This document shows positions 16,357-25,121 of a DNA stretch of 64,000 nucleotides, piece after piece. The stretch comes from Amphibiibacter pelophylacis (GTDB lineage: Bacteria > Pseudomonadota > Gammaproteobacteria > Burkholderiales > Burkholderiaceae_C), in contig NZ_JAWDIE010000005.1 of NCBI RefSeq assembly GCF_037688875.1, forward strand, positions 98,945 to 162,944, written 5' to 3'. A program made the translations under genes and the position numbers. The notes under the pieces are model-generated. The model saw only the letters and a list, made by a program, of their open reading frames with translations. It was not told where the DNA came from and made no database searches. How positions within the stretch are numbered: the stretch's first letter is position 1; each line of letters opens with the position of its first letter.

Positions 16357-17064
16357 TCAGAAATTCAGCCGCAGGCCCAGATTGAGCTGGGTGCTGTCCT
16401 CGGGCCGCAGGCGGTCCATCTGCAGGCGCCGGCGCTGCTGCTGCAGCGTGGGCGTCTGGGCCAGCCAGTCGGCGTGCCGCCGTGTGGCGCTGGGTGCGGG
16501 CGCGCCGTCGCCCACGCTGAAGGTGACGTTGGCTCCGGGCAGCGTGCGGGCCGGGTCGGGCGGCTCTTCCAGGATCGACGGGGCCGCGCGCCCGGCCGCC
16601 AGGCTGGGCTGCTGCCAGGGCATCAGCGGCGTGGGTGCCCAGCGCGCCGTCAGGTTCTCCGCAGTGGCCTCGGTGGCCTGCGGACCAAACGGCATGGGGG
16701 CACCAGGGGCAGGCGTCTGCGGGCTGTGCAGCAGGCCCAGCCGGTCGCCGATCCGGTGGCCCACGTCCTGCGCCCAATGCCAGGCGCGCTGCAACGGCCG
16801 GGTGACCAGCGTGGTCAGCGGGCGGGGTTCGGGCGGGGACGCGGGCTCCGGGGCCCTCAGCGGCAGGGCGCTGGAATCCACCATGGGGCTGCAGCCAAAT
16901 CCCACGGCGCTGGTGCAGCCCGGCGGCAGGGCGCCCGCCGCTGCGGCGGCCGGAGCCAGGATGGCGGGCGCGGCCACCTGGGCAGCGGCAGGCGCGGGCA
17001 CGCAGACCAGAACAGCGGCCAGCAGGGCGGCCAGCGCGAGCGGGGGCGGCGGTGCAGTGTTCAC
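16357..17064 (-). CDS. Exported Pro/Ala-rich protein of unknown function
   Basis: Not recognised. A GTG at 17064, 10 bp after the glcF stop, gives 235 residues starting VNTAPPPPLALAALLAAV, a good signal peptide with likely cleavage after APAAAQ. The mature part is rich in Pro and Ala, has two Cys close together (PPGCTSAVGFGCSP) and a Trp/His-rich stretch (LQRAWHWAQDVGHRIGDRLG). It ends in alternating polar and hydrophobic residues with a terminal Phe (TQLNLGLRLNF), resembling the C-terminal beta-signal of outer-membrane proteins. The frame is open further upstream, but that part overlaps glcF. Probably periplasmic or outer-membrane associated. Confidence 0.65.
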   Translation of the reverse strand: MNTAPPPPLALAALLAAVLVCVPAPAAAQVAAPAILAPAAAAAGALPPGCTSAVGFGCSPMVDSSALPLRAPEPASPPEPRPLTTLVTRPLQRAWHWAQDVGHRIGDRLGLLHSPQTPAPGAPMPFGPQATEATAENLTARWAPTPLMPWQQPSLAAGRAAPSILEEPPDPARTLPGANVTFSVGDGAPAPSATRRHADWLAQTPTLQQQRRRLQMDRLRPEDSTQLNLGLRLNF

Positions 17065-17074
17065 CGGCGCATTG

Positions 17075-18370
17075 TCACCCGCTGACCAGATGGTCGTCCA
17101 GCACCTCAACCCAGTGTTTGACGGGCCATTGCGTGCCACTTTGAAGATGACTGATGCAGCCAATGTTGGCACTGATCAGCACATGACCGGCGCTGGGCGG
17201 CGGGCCGTCGGCGGCCAGGGCGTGCAGATCGCGCAGGCGGGCGTCGCGCAGCTGCTGGCTCAGCTCTGGCTGCAGCACGCTGTACGTGCCCGCCGAGCCG
17301 CAGCACAGGTGGCCGCCCAGGTCGTCCTGGCGCACCACAAAGCCCAGTTCGCGCAGCGAGGTCTGGACCGCGCTGGTCACGCCCTGGCCGTGCTGCAGCG
17401 TGCAGGGCGCGTGCCAGACCAGCGTGGGGCGGCTGGCCGAATCGCTGTCGCGCAGGCGCAGGGCCAGATCGGGCACCAGGCTGGGCAGCAGCTCGCTGAC
17501 ATCCACCGTCATGGCGCTGATGGCCGCGGCGCGCTTGGCGTAGTAGGGCTCGTCGGCCAGCAGCTCGCCGTACTGCTTGACGGTCAGGCCGCAGCCCGAC
17601 ACGTTCATGACGATGCGCTCGATCTCGCCCGACTGGATGTGCGGCCACCAGGCATCCACGTTCTGGCGCACCTGTTTCAGGCCTTTTTCGCTGTCGCCCA
17701 GGTGCAGGCGCACAGCGCCGCAGCAGCCCACGCCGTCGCCAACCAGGCTCTGGATGCCGACGGCATCGAGCACCCGCGCCGTGGCGCTGTTGATGTTGGG
17801 GCGCAGGCTGGGCTGGACGCAGCCCAGCAGCAGCAGCACCTTGCGCGCGTGTTCGCGGATGGGCCAGCGGTGCGCCTTGCCCAGCTTTTCCGAGCGCGGC
17901 GGCGCCTGGTCGCGCGTGGGAATGTTCTTCTGCAGCGAAGCTGGCATCAGCGGCCGCAGCGTCTGGCCGGCCTTGACGGCGGTGGACAGCAGCGGCGAGC
18001 CCAGGCCCTCGCGCAGCATCCAGCGGCGCAGGCGCTCGCCGCGCGGGCGCTCGACGCGCTCGTCGACAATCTCGCGGCCCACGTCCAGGATGCGCACGTA
18101 GTTGACGCCCGACGGGCAGGTGGTTTCGCAGTTGCGGCAGGTCAGGCAGCGGTCCAGGTGCTGCTGGGTCTCGCGCGTGGCTTCGGCGCCTTCCAGCACC
18201 TGCTTGATCAGGTAGAGGCGGCCGCGCGGGCCGTCCAGCTCGTTGCCCAGGAGCTGGTAGGTCGGGCAGGTGGCGTTGCAAAAGCCGCAGTGCACGCACG
18301 AGGAGAGCAGCTGCTGGGCCTTCTGGGCGCGCTCGTCGTCCTGGAGTGCGGGGGACAGGGCGGTGTACAT
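17075..18370 (-). CDS. glcF: GlcF, glycolate oxidase iron-sulfur subunit
   Basis: Iron-sulfur subunit of the membrane-associated glycolate oxidase (glycolate to glyoxylate). The 431 residues carry two 4Fe-4S motifs, CVHCGFCNATCPTYQL and CLTCRNCETTCPSG, followed by two CCG domains: GCVQPSLRPNINSATARVLD with DGVGCCGAVRLHLGD, and HAPCTLQHGQ with GGHLCCGSAGTYS. Length is normal (about 407-430). It is the third gene of glcD-glcE-glcF, 75 bp after glcE. The exported-protein gene follows at once. Confidence 0.96.
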   Translation of the reverse strand: MYTALSPALQDDERAQKAQQLLSSCVHCGFCNATCPTYQLLGNELDGPRGRLYLIKQVLEGAEATRETQQHLDRCLTCRNCETTCPSGVNYVRILDVGREIVDERVERPRGERLRRWMLREGLGSPLLSTAVKAGQTLRPLMPASLQKNIPTRDQAPPRSEKLGKAHRWPIREHARKVLLLLGCVQPSLRPNINSATARVLDAVGIQSLVGDGVGCCGAVRLHLGDSEKGLKQVRQNVDAWWPHIQSGEIERIVMNVSGCGLTVKQYGELLADEPYYAKRAAAISAMTVDVSELLPSLVPDLALRLRDSDSASRPTLVWHAPCTLQHGQGVTSAVQTSLRELGFVVRQDDLGGHLCCGSAGTYSVLQPELSQQLRDARLRDLHALAADGPPPSAGHVLISANIGCISHLQSGTQWPVKHWVEVLDDHLVSG

Positions 18371-18445
18371 GGTGTGCGTCGGGTCGTGGGCCGTTAATGG
18401 GGTGGGGCGTGCGGGCTCAGGAGCCGGGCTCGGAGCGGGACGCGC

Positions 18446-19828
18446 TCACCAGGCGCCCGTCCAGCGGGCCGTGTCAAAGACATCGTGCGGATCGCAGGCC
18501 TGTTTGATGCGGCGGTGGATCGTGGCGACGGCGGGGTCGGTGGCGTCGTGGGCGGGCGTGCTGTCCTGGCTCTGGGTGTGCAGCACCTGGGCGTGGCCGC
18601 CGACTGAGCGCAGCACCTCGCGCACGCGGGCGGGCAGCTCGTCGCTGAGCAGCCAGCGCAGCGCGCCCTGCCATTCGATCAGCGTGTTGCCGGGCAGGGG
18701 CAGCGCGGGCGTGGTCGAGGGCAGCGACAGCCGCCACAGGCGGTGGTGGCGGCCTTTTTCCAGGCGGTGCACGGCGGCCAGATAGTCCTGCTGCTGCGCG
18801 GAGACGGTTTCGTCGGGCGAGGCTTCAGGGCGTGCCGTGCCCTGGTGGATGCGCTTGAGCACCGCCGCGTCAAACTGGCTGACGGCGTGGGCCTGGGCAA
18901 AAAAGCCGTCGCGCACGTCGCGCAGGCCCATCCAGAAATCGTGGGCGGTGCCCGGGTCTATGCCCTCGCCGGGGTGACCGAGTTCGAGCAGCTCGCCGCC
19001 CAGGTGCTGTACGGCGTGGCGCACGACGGGGCGGGCTCCGGCCAGGCGAATGGCCAGCGTGCCGTCGAACCAGGCCGTGCCGGTGATGGGCCAGGGCTGT
19101 CCGGCCCAGCGGTTCATGGCGGCCAGCGCCTGGTCCTGATTGATGTCAAAGCGCAGCGTGGCCGTGGCGGCGGGCAGCGGCATCACCTTGAGCGTGACCT
19201 CGCAGATCAGGCCCAGCGCGCCCATGGAGCCGGCCATCAGCCGCGACAGGTCGTACCCCGCGACGTTTTTGATGACGGTGCCGCCGCTGCGCAGCAGCTG
19301 GCCGCGGCCGTTGATCCAGGTCATGCCCAGCACGTGGTCGCGCAGCGGGCCGCTGTGCGGGCGGGCCGGACCGCTCCAGCCCATGGCGACGGTGCCGCCG
19401 ACCGTGTCCAGCCCGGCGGTGGCGGCGTGCCATTCGTGCACGCGCACCGGGCGCGGCGTGCCGTCGTCCAGCTGGCCAGGCTGTGGCGGCAGGGTCAGGG
19501 GCCCCAGGCGCGGGGGCTCGAAAGCCAGCGCCTGGCCGTGGCGGGCCAGTTCGGCCTCGACCCAGACCAGCGGCGTGCCCGCCGCGACAGTGACGAAGAG
19601 TTCGGAGGGCTGATAGTCGATCAGGCCCAGGGCGGCGGTGGCGTCCAGCACGCGCGCATCCGGCGTTGCGCGGTGCCCGCCCAGCAGGCTGTCTTTGGTG
19701 CCCCGGCCGCGCAGGCGCAGGCGGCGCCCTTCGGCGGCGGCCTGGCGGATGGTGCGGGACCAGCCGGTGTAGAGATCGTCCAGCGCCGCCCGGTCAGCGA
19801 CCAGGCCAGCGTCGCGCAGCAGGGTCAT
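18446..19828 (-). CDS. glcE: GlcE, glycolate oxidase FAD-binding subunit
   Basis: Second FAD-binding subunit of glycolate oxidase. The N-terminal half has the FAD-PCMH features LRLRGRGTKDSLLGG, DTVGGTVAMGWSGPARPHSG, and VIKNVAGYDLSRLMAGSMGA (a family hallmark). The C-terminus carries IHRRIKQACDPHDVFDTARW, typical of GlcE. At 460 residues it is about 100 longer than the E. coli protein, chiefly in the C-terminal half. Its ATG directly follows the glcD stop with no gap, so the two are translationally linked. Confidence 0.94.
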   Translation of the reverse strand: MTLLRDAGLVADRAALDDLYTGWSRTIRQAAAEGRRLRLRGRGTKDSLLGGHRATPDARVLDATAALGLIDYQPSELFVTVAAGTPLVWVEAELARHGQALAFEPPRLGPLTLPPQPGQLDDGTPRPVRVHEWHAATAGLDTVGGTVAMGWSGPARPHSGPLRDHVLGMTWINGRGQLLRSGGTVIKNVAGYDLSRLMAGSMGALGLICEVTLKVMPLPAATATLRFDINQDQALAAMNRWAGQPWPITGTAWFDGTLAIRLAGARPVVRHAVQHLGGELLELGHPGEGIDPGTAHDFWMGLRDVRDGFFAQAHAVSQFDAAVLKRIHQGTARPEASPDETVSAQQQDYLAAVHRLEKGRHHRLWRLSLPSTTPALPLPGNTLIEWQGALRWLLSDELPARVREVLRSVGGHAQVLHTQSQDSTPAHDATDPAVATIHRRIKQACDPHDVFDTARWTGAW

Positions 19829-21385
19829 TCAGAACCTCTCCAGTTCGGGGTGGGGCAGCGCGCCACCCGTGACGTGCATGCGGCCGGCTTCGGCGCAGCG
19901 GCTCAGCGTGGGCACGGCCTTGCCGGGATTGAGCAGGCCGGGTTCGTCGAAGGCGCGTTTGATGGCGTGCATCTGCGCCAGCGTGTCGGCGTCGAACTGC
20001 GCGCACATGGCGCCCAGCTTTTCCAGGCCCACGCCGTGTTCGCCGGTGACGGTGCCGCCCATGGCGACGCTCAGGTGCAGGATCTCGTCGCCGAAGGCCT
20101 GCGCGCGCAGCAGCTGGTCGGGGTCGCTGCCATCGAACAGGATCAGCGGGTGCAGGTTGCCGTCGCCCGCGTGGAAGACGTTGCTGCAGCGCAGCTGGTA
20201 GCGCTCCTGCATGGCGGCGATGGCTTCCAGCATGTCGGCCAGGCGGTGCCGCGGAATGGTGGAATCCATGCAGATGTAATCGGGGCTGATCCGTCCGCTG
20301 GCCGGGAAGGCGTTTTTGCGGCCTTTCCAGAACTGCAGGCGCTGGGCCTCGCTGCTGCTGGCGACGATGCGGTAGGCGCCGTTGTCCTGCAGCACCTGCG
20401 TCATGCGCTCGATTTCGTCATCGACCTCGTCGGTGCTGCCATCGCTTTCGCACAGCAGGATGGCGGCGGCGCGGCGGTCGTAACCGACCTGGACAAAATC
20501 GTCCACGGCGGCGGTCATGGCCTGATCCATCATTTCCAGCCCGGCCGGGATGATGCCCTGGGCGATGATGGCGGCGACCGCATCGCCTGCCTGGCGCACG
20601 GTGTGGAAGCTGGCCAGCAGGCAGCGCGCTTCGGCGGGGCGGGGCAGCAGGCGCACGGTGGCCTCCACGATGACCATCAGCAGGCCTTCGCTGCCCACGA
20701 TGAGCGGCAGCAGATCAAAGCCCGGCGCGTCCAGCGCCAGCGATCCGAGGGTGATGGGCTCGCCGTCTATGGTGTAGCCGCGCACCTGCATGACGTTGTG
20801 CAGCGTCAGGCCGTATTTCAGGCAGTGCACGCCGCCCGCGTTTTCGGCGATGTTGCCGCCGATGGTGCAGGCCAGCTGGCTGCTGGGGTCGGGGGCGTAG
20901 AAGAGGCCGTGCGCCGCCGCCGCCTGGCTGATCGAGACATTGCGCACCCCGCACTGCACGGTGGCGGTGCGCGCCTGCGCGTCGATGCCGACAATGCGGC
21001 GGAACTTGGCCAGACTCAGCACCACGCCGTTGCCGTGCGGGGTGGCGCCGCCCGAAAGCCCCGTGCCCGCGCCGCGTGCGACCACAGGCACATCCAGCTT
21101 CGAGCAGACTTTGAGCACAGCCTGCACCTGAGCCTCGGTTTCGGGCAGGGCAACGGCCAGCGGCGGCTGGCGAAAGAGGGTGAGGCCATCGTTCTCGAAA
21201 GCCGTCGTGGCGGTCGTTGACGCCAGCAGCGCATGCGCGGGCAGGACGGCGGCCAGGGCCTTGACGATCTGTTTCTGGCGCTGGGCGCGCTCGTCGCCCG
21301 CCAGGACGGCTGCGTCGGCGTGCGGACTGGCGCGGGAGGAATCGGCAGCGGGCAAAGCAGGGGCCGTGGCAGCGGTTTCGGTCAT
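19829..21385 (-). CDS. glcD: GlcD, glycolate oxidase catalytic FAD subunit
   Basis: FAD-linked oxidase subunit; oxidises glycolate (or D-lactate-like 2-hydroxyacids) and passes electrons to GlcF. The 518 residues show the FAD-binding PVVARGAGTGLSGGATPHGN, CTIGGNIAENAGGVHCLKYG, and the C-terminal VFHAGDGNLHPLILFD and GGTVTGEHGVGLEKL. It is the first gene of glcDEF, divergent from yajC across 194 bp, where its promoter must lie; no GlcC-type regulator gene is adjacent. Family length is about 500, so this is complete. Confidence 0.96.
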   Translation of the reverse strand: MTETAATAPALPAADSSRASPHADAAVLAGDERAQRQKQIVKALAAVLPAHALLASTTATTAFENDGLTLFRQPPLAVALPETEAQVQAVLKVCSKLDVPVVARGAGTGLSGGATPHGNGVVLSLAKFRRIVGIDAQARTATVQCGVRNVSISQAAAAHGLFYAPDPSSQLACTIGGNIAENAGGVHCLKYGLTLHNVMQVRGYTIDGEPITLGSLALDAPGFDLLPLIVGSEGLLMVIVEATVRLLPRPAEARCLLASFHTVRQAGDAVAAIIAQGIIPAGLEMMDQAMTAAVDDFVQVGYDRRAAAILLCESDGSTDEVDDEIERMTQVLQDNGAYRIVASSSEAQRLQFWKGRKNAFPASGRISPDYICMDSTIPRHRLADMLEAIAAMQERYQLRCSNVFHAGDGNLHPLILFDGSDPDQLLRAQAFGDEILHLSVAMGGTVTGEHGVGLEKLGAMCAQFDADTLAQMHAIKRAFDEPGLLNPGKAVPTLSRCAEAGRMHVTGGALPHPELERF

Positions 21386-21579
21386 GATGTCGGTTCAGTG
21401 GCCTTGTGTCGGACAGCGTGGCGTGCAGGCCATACTGTAACGTCTGCGCAGACTTTCGGCCGCGCCCCTGCGATCGGGGAGGACTCACTTCCGCCAAATG
21501 CGGACAACACCCGTAAAATGCGCGGTTTGCGTTGCTTTATATGACCCTGCGGCCTGGACGGCCCTGAAAGGACTCTTCC

Positions 21580-21921
21580 GTGTTTTTCATCTCTGATGCT
21601 TTTGCCCAATCGGCCCCGGCCGCCGCGACGTCGGCCTCTCCCCTTGGCGGGCTGATGCAGATGGCACCGCTGGTGCTGATGTTCATCGTGCTGTACTTCT
21701 TCATGATCCGCCCCCAGATGAAGCGCCAGAAAGAGCACAAGGCCATGCTGGCCGCGCTGGCCAAGGGCGACGAGGTCGTCATCTCCGGTGGCATTCTGGG
21801 CCGCGTGGCCGAGCTGGGCGAGCAGATCGTGCAGATCGAAGTGGCGTCCGGCACGGTGCTGTCGGTGCAGCGTCCGGCCATCCTGCAGGTGCTGCCCAAA
21901 GGCAGCCTGAAAGCCGCCTGA
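21580..21921 (+). CDS. yajC: YajC, Sec translocon accessory protein
   Basis: Small inner-membrane protein that associates with SecDF. The 113 residues start at a GTG (21580) preceded by AAGGA at 8 bases. One membrane helix follows (MAPLVLMFIVLYFFMIR, about 28-45), with the conserved RPQMKRQKEHKAML and the cytoplasmic KGDEVVISGGILGRVAELGE segment. It leads yajC-secD-secF. The commonly linked queA-tgt genes are not upstream here; glcD diverges instead. Confidence 0.96.
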   Translation: MFFISDAFAQSAPAAATSASPLGGLMQMAPLVLMFIVLYFFMIRPQMKRQKEHKAMLAALAKGDEVVISGGILGRVAELGEQIVQIEVASGTVLSVQRPAILQVLPKGSLKAA

Positions 21922-22041
21922 AGCCAGTCCGAACGGCTGCCCCTTGCTGATCCGCCGCCTTGATGGCCGGGCGCTGTCGCTGACACGTCCGGCCTGCGGC
22001 ATTGTGTTTTGTCTTCGCCGAGCCCGGAAAGGGTCTGCGCC

Positions 22042-24000
22042 ATGAACCGTTATCCCCTGTGGAAATACGCCCTGCTGCTGCTGAGTCTGCTGGTGGGTCT
22101 GCTGTACACCTTGCCCAATTTTTACGGCGAAGCGCCTGCGGTGCAGGTTTCGTCGGCCAAATCGGTGGTCAAGGTGGACAACCGCACCCTGCAGAAGGTC
22201 GAGGAGACCCTGCGCAGCCAGGGGCTGTCCAGCGATCTTGTCCAGTGGGATGGCAACACCATCCGCGCCCGTTTTGGCAGCACGGATGAGCAGATCAAGG
22301 CCAAGGACGCCATCAACAGCGCGCTCAACCCCGACGCGCAGGACCCGTCCTACGTCGTGGCGCTGAACCTGATCTCGCGCACCCCGGCCTGGCTGACGGC
22401 GCTGGGCGCCAATCCCATGTTCCTGGGGCTGGACCTGCGCGGCGGCGTGCACTTCCTGATGCAGGTGGACATGGCCACCGTCATCCAGAAAAAGGTCGAA
22501 GCCCTGTCGGGCGATGTGCGCAGCACGCTGCGCACGGCCGGCATCACGCCGCAGAACCTGCAAAGCAGCGCCCGCACGCTGACGCTGACCCTGGCCAGCG
22601 CCGACGAGGCCGCCCGCGCCCGCGACGCGCTGGGCCGCGAGCTGCCGGACCTGGTCTGGACGCCCGCGCCGGGCAACCCCGTGCAGCTGTCTGGCGCGCT
22701 GCGCCCGGCGGTGCTGCAGGCCACGCAGGAAGGCGCGCTCAAGCAGAACATCGCCACGCTGCGCAACCGCGTGAACGAGCTGGGCGTGGCCGAGCCCATC
22801 ATCCAGCAGCAGGGGCTGGACCGCATCGTCATCCAGCTGCCGGGTGTGCAGGACACGGCCAAGGCCAAGGACATCATCGGGCGCACCGCCACGCTGGAAG
22901 TGCGCATGGTGGACGACAGCGCCGCCGCGCAGGCGGCAGCTCAGGGCGGATCCATCCCGCTGGGCATGGAGCGCTACGCCGAGCGCGGCGAGGGCGGCGG
23001 CGCGGTGGTGGTCCACCGCCAGGCCATCCTGACGGGCGAAAACCTGAGCGACGCGCAGGCCGGTTTCGATTCGCAGACGCAGGAGCCCGTGGTCAACCTG
23101 ACGCTGGACAGCCGCGGCACGCGCATTTTCCGCGACGTCACCCGCGACAACGTCGGCAAGCGCATGGCCATCCTGCTCTTTGAAAAGGGCAAGGGCGAGG
23201 TCGTGACCGCGCCGGTGATCCGCACCGAAATCCCGGGGGGCCGGGTGCAGATCTCCGGCGCCATGACGGCCATCGAGGCCGCCGACACCGCCCTGCTGCT
23301 GCGCGCCGGTTCGCTGGCCGCGCCCATGGACATCATCGAAGAGCGCACCATAGGCCCGAGCCTGGGCGCCGAAAACATCGCCAAGGGCTTCCACAGCGTG
23401 GCCTGGGGCTTTGCCGCCATCGCGGTCTTCATGATCGTGTACTACGTGCTGTTTGGCGTGTTCTCGGCGCTGGCGCTGTCCTTCAACCTGCTGCTGCTGG
23501 TCGCGCTGCTGTCCATGCTGCAGGCCACGCTGACGCTGCCGGGCATTGCCGCCATCGCGCTGGCGCTGGGCATGGCGATCGACTCCAACGTGCTGATCAA
23601 CGAGCGCATCCGCGAAGAGCTGCGCGCCGGGCTGCCGCCGCAGAAGGCCATCGCGCTGGGCTACGACCGCGCCTGGGCGACGATTCTGGATTCCAACGTG
23701 ACCACGCTGGCGGCGGGCGTTGCGCTGCTGGTCTTTGGCACCGGCCCGATCCGCGGCTTTGCCATCGTCCACTGCCTGGGCATCCTGACCTCGATGTTCT
23801 CGTCGGTGGTGTTCTCGCGCGCGCTGGTCAACCTGTGGTACGGCGGCAAGAAAAAGCTCAAGACCGTGGCCATTGGCACGGTGTGGCGCCCGGACGGCCC
23901 TGTCACCGATCTGGCCGTCGAGGACGCTGAAGGCGATGGGCCCGGCTTTGTCGCCACCCCGGCCCGCCTGGGTAAAACCGCCCCCACGCGCAAGCACTGA
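22042..24000 (+). CDS. secD: SecD, protein translocase subunit
   Basis: Inner-membrane RND-type subunit that uses the proton gradient to assist protein export. The ATG at 22042 (MNRYPLWKYALLLLSLLVG) is chosen over an in-frame one at 22009 because it gives the standard N-terminus; the product has 652 residues. Visible features: the first membrane helix, GLDLRGGVHFLMQVDM, the periplasmic P1 domain, VNLTLDSRGTRIF, and the C-terminal helices with GMAIDSNVLINERIREEL. A Lys-rich, Asp/Glu-containing tail ends the protein. A 120-bp spacer separates it from yajC, and secF follows after 15 bp. Confidence 0.96.
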   Translation: MNRYPLWKYALLLLSLLVGLLYTLPNFYGEAPAVQVSSAKSVVKVDNRTLQKVEETLRSQGLSSDLVQWDGNTIRARFGSTDEQIKAKDAINSALNPDAQDPSYVVALNLISRTPAWLTALGANPMFLGLDLRGGVHFLMQVDMATVIQKKVEALSGDVRSTLRTAGITPQNLQSSARTLTLTLASADEAARARDALGRELPDLVWTPAPGNPVQLSGALRPAVLQATQEGALKQNIATLRNRVNELGVAEPIIQQQGLDRIVIQLPGVQDTAKAKDIIGRTATLEVRMVDDSAAAQAAAQGGSIPLGMERYAERGEGGGAVVVHRQAILTGENLSDAQAGFDSQTQEPVVNLTLDSRGTRIFRDVTRDNVGKRMAILLFEKGKGEVVTAPVIRTEIPGGRVQISGAMTAIEAADTALLLRAGSLAAPMDIIEERTIGPSLGAENIAKGFHSVAWGFAAIAVFMIVYYVLFGVFSALALSFNLLLLVALLSMLQATLTLPGIAAIALALGMAIDSNVLINERIREELRAGLPPQKAIALGYDRAWATILDSNVTTLAAGVALLVFGTGPIRGFAIVHCLGILTSMFSSVVFSRALVNLWYGGKKKLKTVAIGTVWRPDGPVTDLAVEDAEGDGPGFVATPARLGKTAPTRKH

Positions 24001-24015
24001 AAGCGAGCAGGCACT

Positions 24016-25050
24016 ATGGAACTCTTTCGCATCCGTCGCGACATCCCCTTCATGCGCCATGCCCTGGTGCTGAACGCGGTGTCTTTCATCACTTTCCTGC
24101 TGGCGGTGTTTTTCATCGTCACGCGCGGCCTGCATCTGTCGGTGGAGTTCACCGGCGGCACGGTCATCGAGGCCGCCTACACCCAGCCGGCCAACCTGGA
24201 GAAAGTCCGCCACGCGGTCGAAAGCCTGCAACTGGGCGAGACGCTGGTGCAGAACTTCGGCACCTCGCGCGACGTCATGATCCGCGTGCCGGTGCGCAAG
24301 GACGTGGATTCGGCGGTGGTCGCCGCCCGCGTGTTTGGCACGATCTGCAGCGCCGAGGGCGGCAGCGTCAAGGTGGTGCAGCAGGTCGGCAAATCGGGCG
24401 AAGCCGTCACCCGCGAGGCCTGCACGGCCGCGGACGGCAGCGAGCCCATCCGCCTGTCGCGCACCGAATTCATCGGCCCGGCCGTGGGCGCAGAACTGGC
24501 CAGCAGCGGCGCGATGGCGCTGGGCTTTGTGGTCGTGCTGATCATGGCCTATCTGGCGCTGCGCTTCGAGTGGAAGTTCGCCGTGGCGGGCATCATCGCC
24601 AACCTGCACGACGTGGTCATCATCCTGGGCTTTTTCGCCTTTTTCCAGTGGGAGTTCTCGCTGGCGGTGCTGGCGGCGGTGCTGGCGGTGCTGGGCTATT
24701 CGGTGAACGAATCCGTGGTGATTTTTGACCGCGTGCGTGAAATGTTCCGCAAAACGCGCAGCATGGACACGCCCGCCGTCATCAACCACGCCATCACCAG
24801 CACGATCAGCCGCACCATCATCACCCACGGCTCGACCCAGATGATGGTGCTGTCCATGCTGTTCTTTGGCGGGCCCACGCTGCACTACTTTGCGCTGGCG
24901 CTGACCATCGGCATCTGCTTCGGGATTTACTCCTCGGTGTTCGTGGCAGCATCCATCGCCATGTGGCTGGGCGTGCAGCGTTCTGATCTCGTGAAAACCG
25001 GTAACAAAGGCCACGACGACAACGATCCGAACGCTGGGGCGGTGGTGTAA
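24016..25050 (+). CDS. secF: SecF, protein translocase subunit
   Basis: Partner of SecD in the SecDF-YajC complex. The 344 residues contain an N-terminal membrane helix, the periplasmic FTGGTVIEAAYTQP, and five C-terminal membrane helices with RTEFIGPAVGAELASSGA, FEWKFAVAGIIANLHDVVI and VLGYSVNESVVIFDRVRE, the latter carrying conserved polar residues of the family. Somewhat longer than the E. coli protein (323) owing to a charged C-terminal tail. It sits 15 bp after secD and is clearly in the same operon. Confidence 0.97.
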   Translation: MELFRIRRDIPFMRHALVLNAVSFITFLLAVFFIVTRGLHLSVEFTGGTVIEAAYTQPANLEKVRHAVESLQLGETLVQNFGTSRDVMIRVPVRKDVDSAVVAARVFGTICSAEGGSVKVVQQVGKSGEAVTREACTAADGSEPIRLSRTEFIGPAVGAELASSGAMALGFVVVLIMAYLALRFEWKFAVAGIIANLHDVVIILGFFAFFQWEFSLAVLAAVLAVLGYSVNESVVIFDRVREMFRKTRSMDTPAVINHAITSTISRTIITHGSTQMMVLSMLFFGGPTLHYFALALTIGICFGIYSSVFVAASIAMWLGVQRSDLVKTGNKGHDDNDPNAGAVV

Positions 25051-25121
25051 AGTCCGCCGCAGGTTCCGTGCGCCGGCCCCGGGATGAGCCAGCGCCTGCC
25101 CCCCTTTGCCGGAGTACCTCT

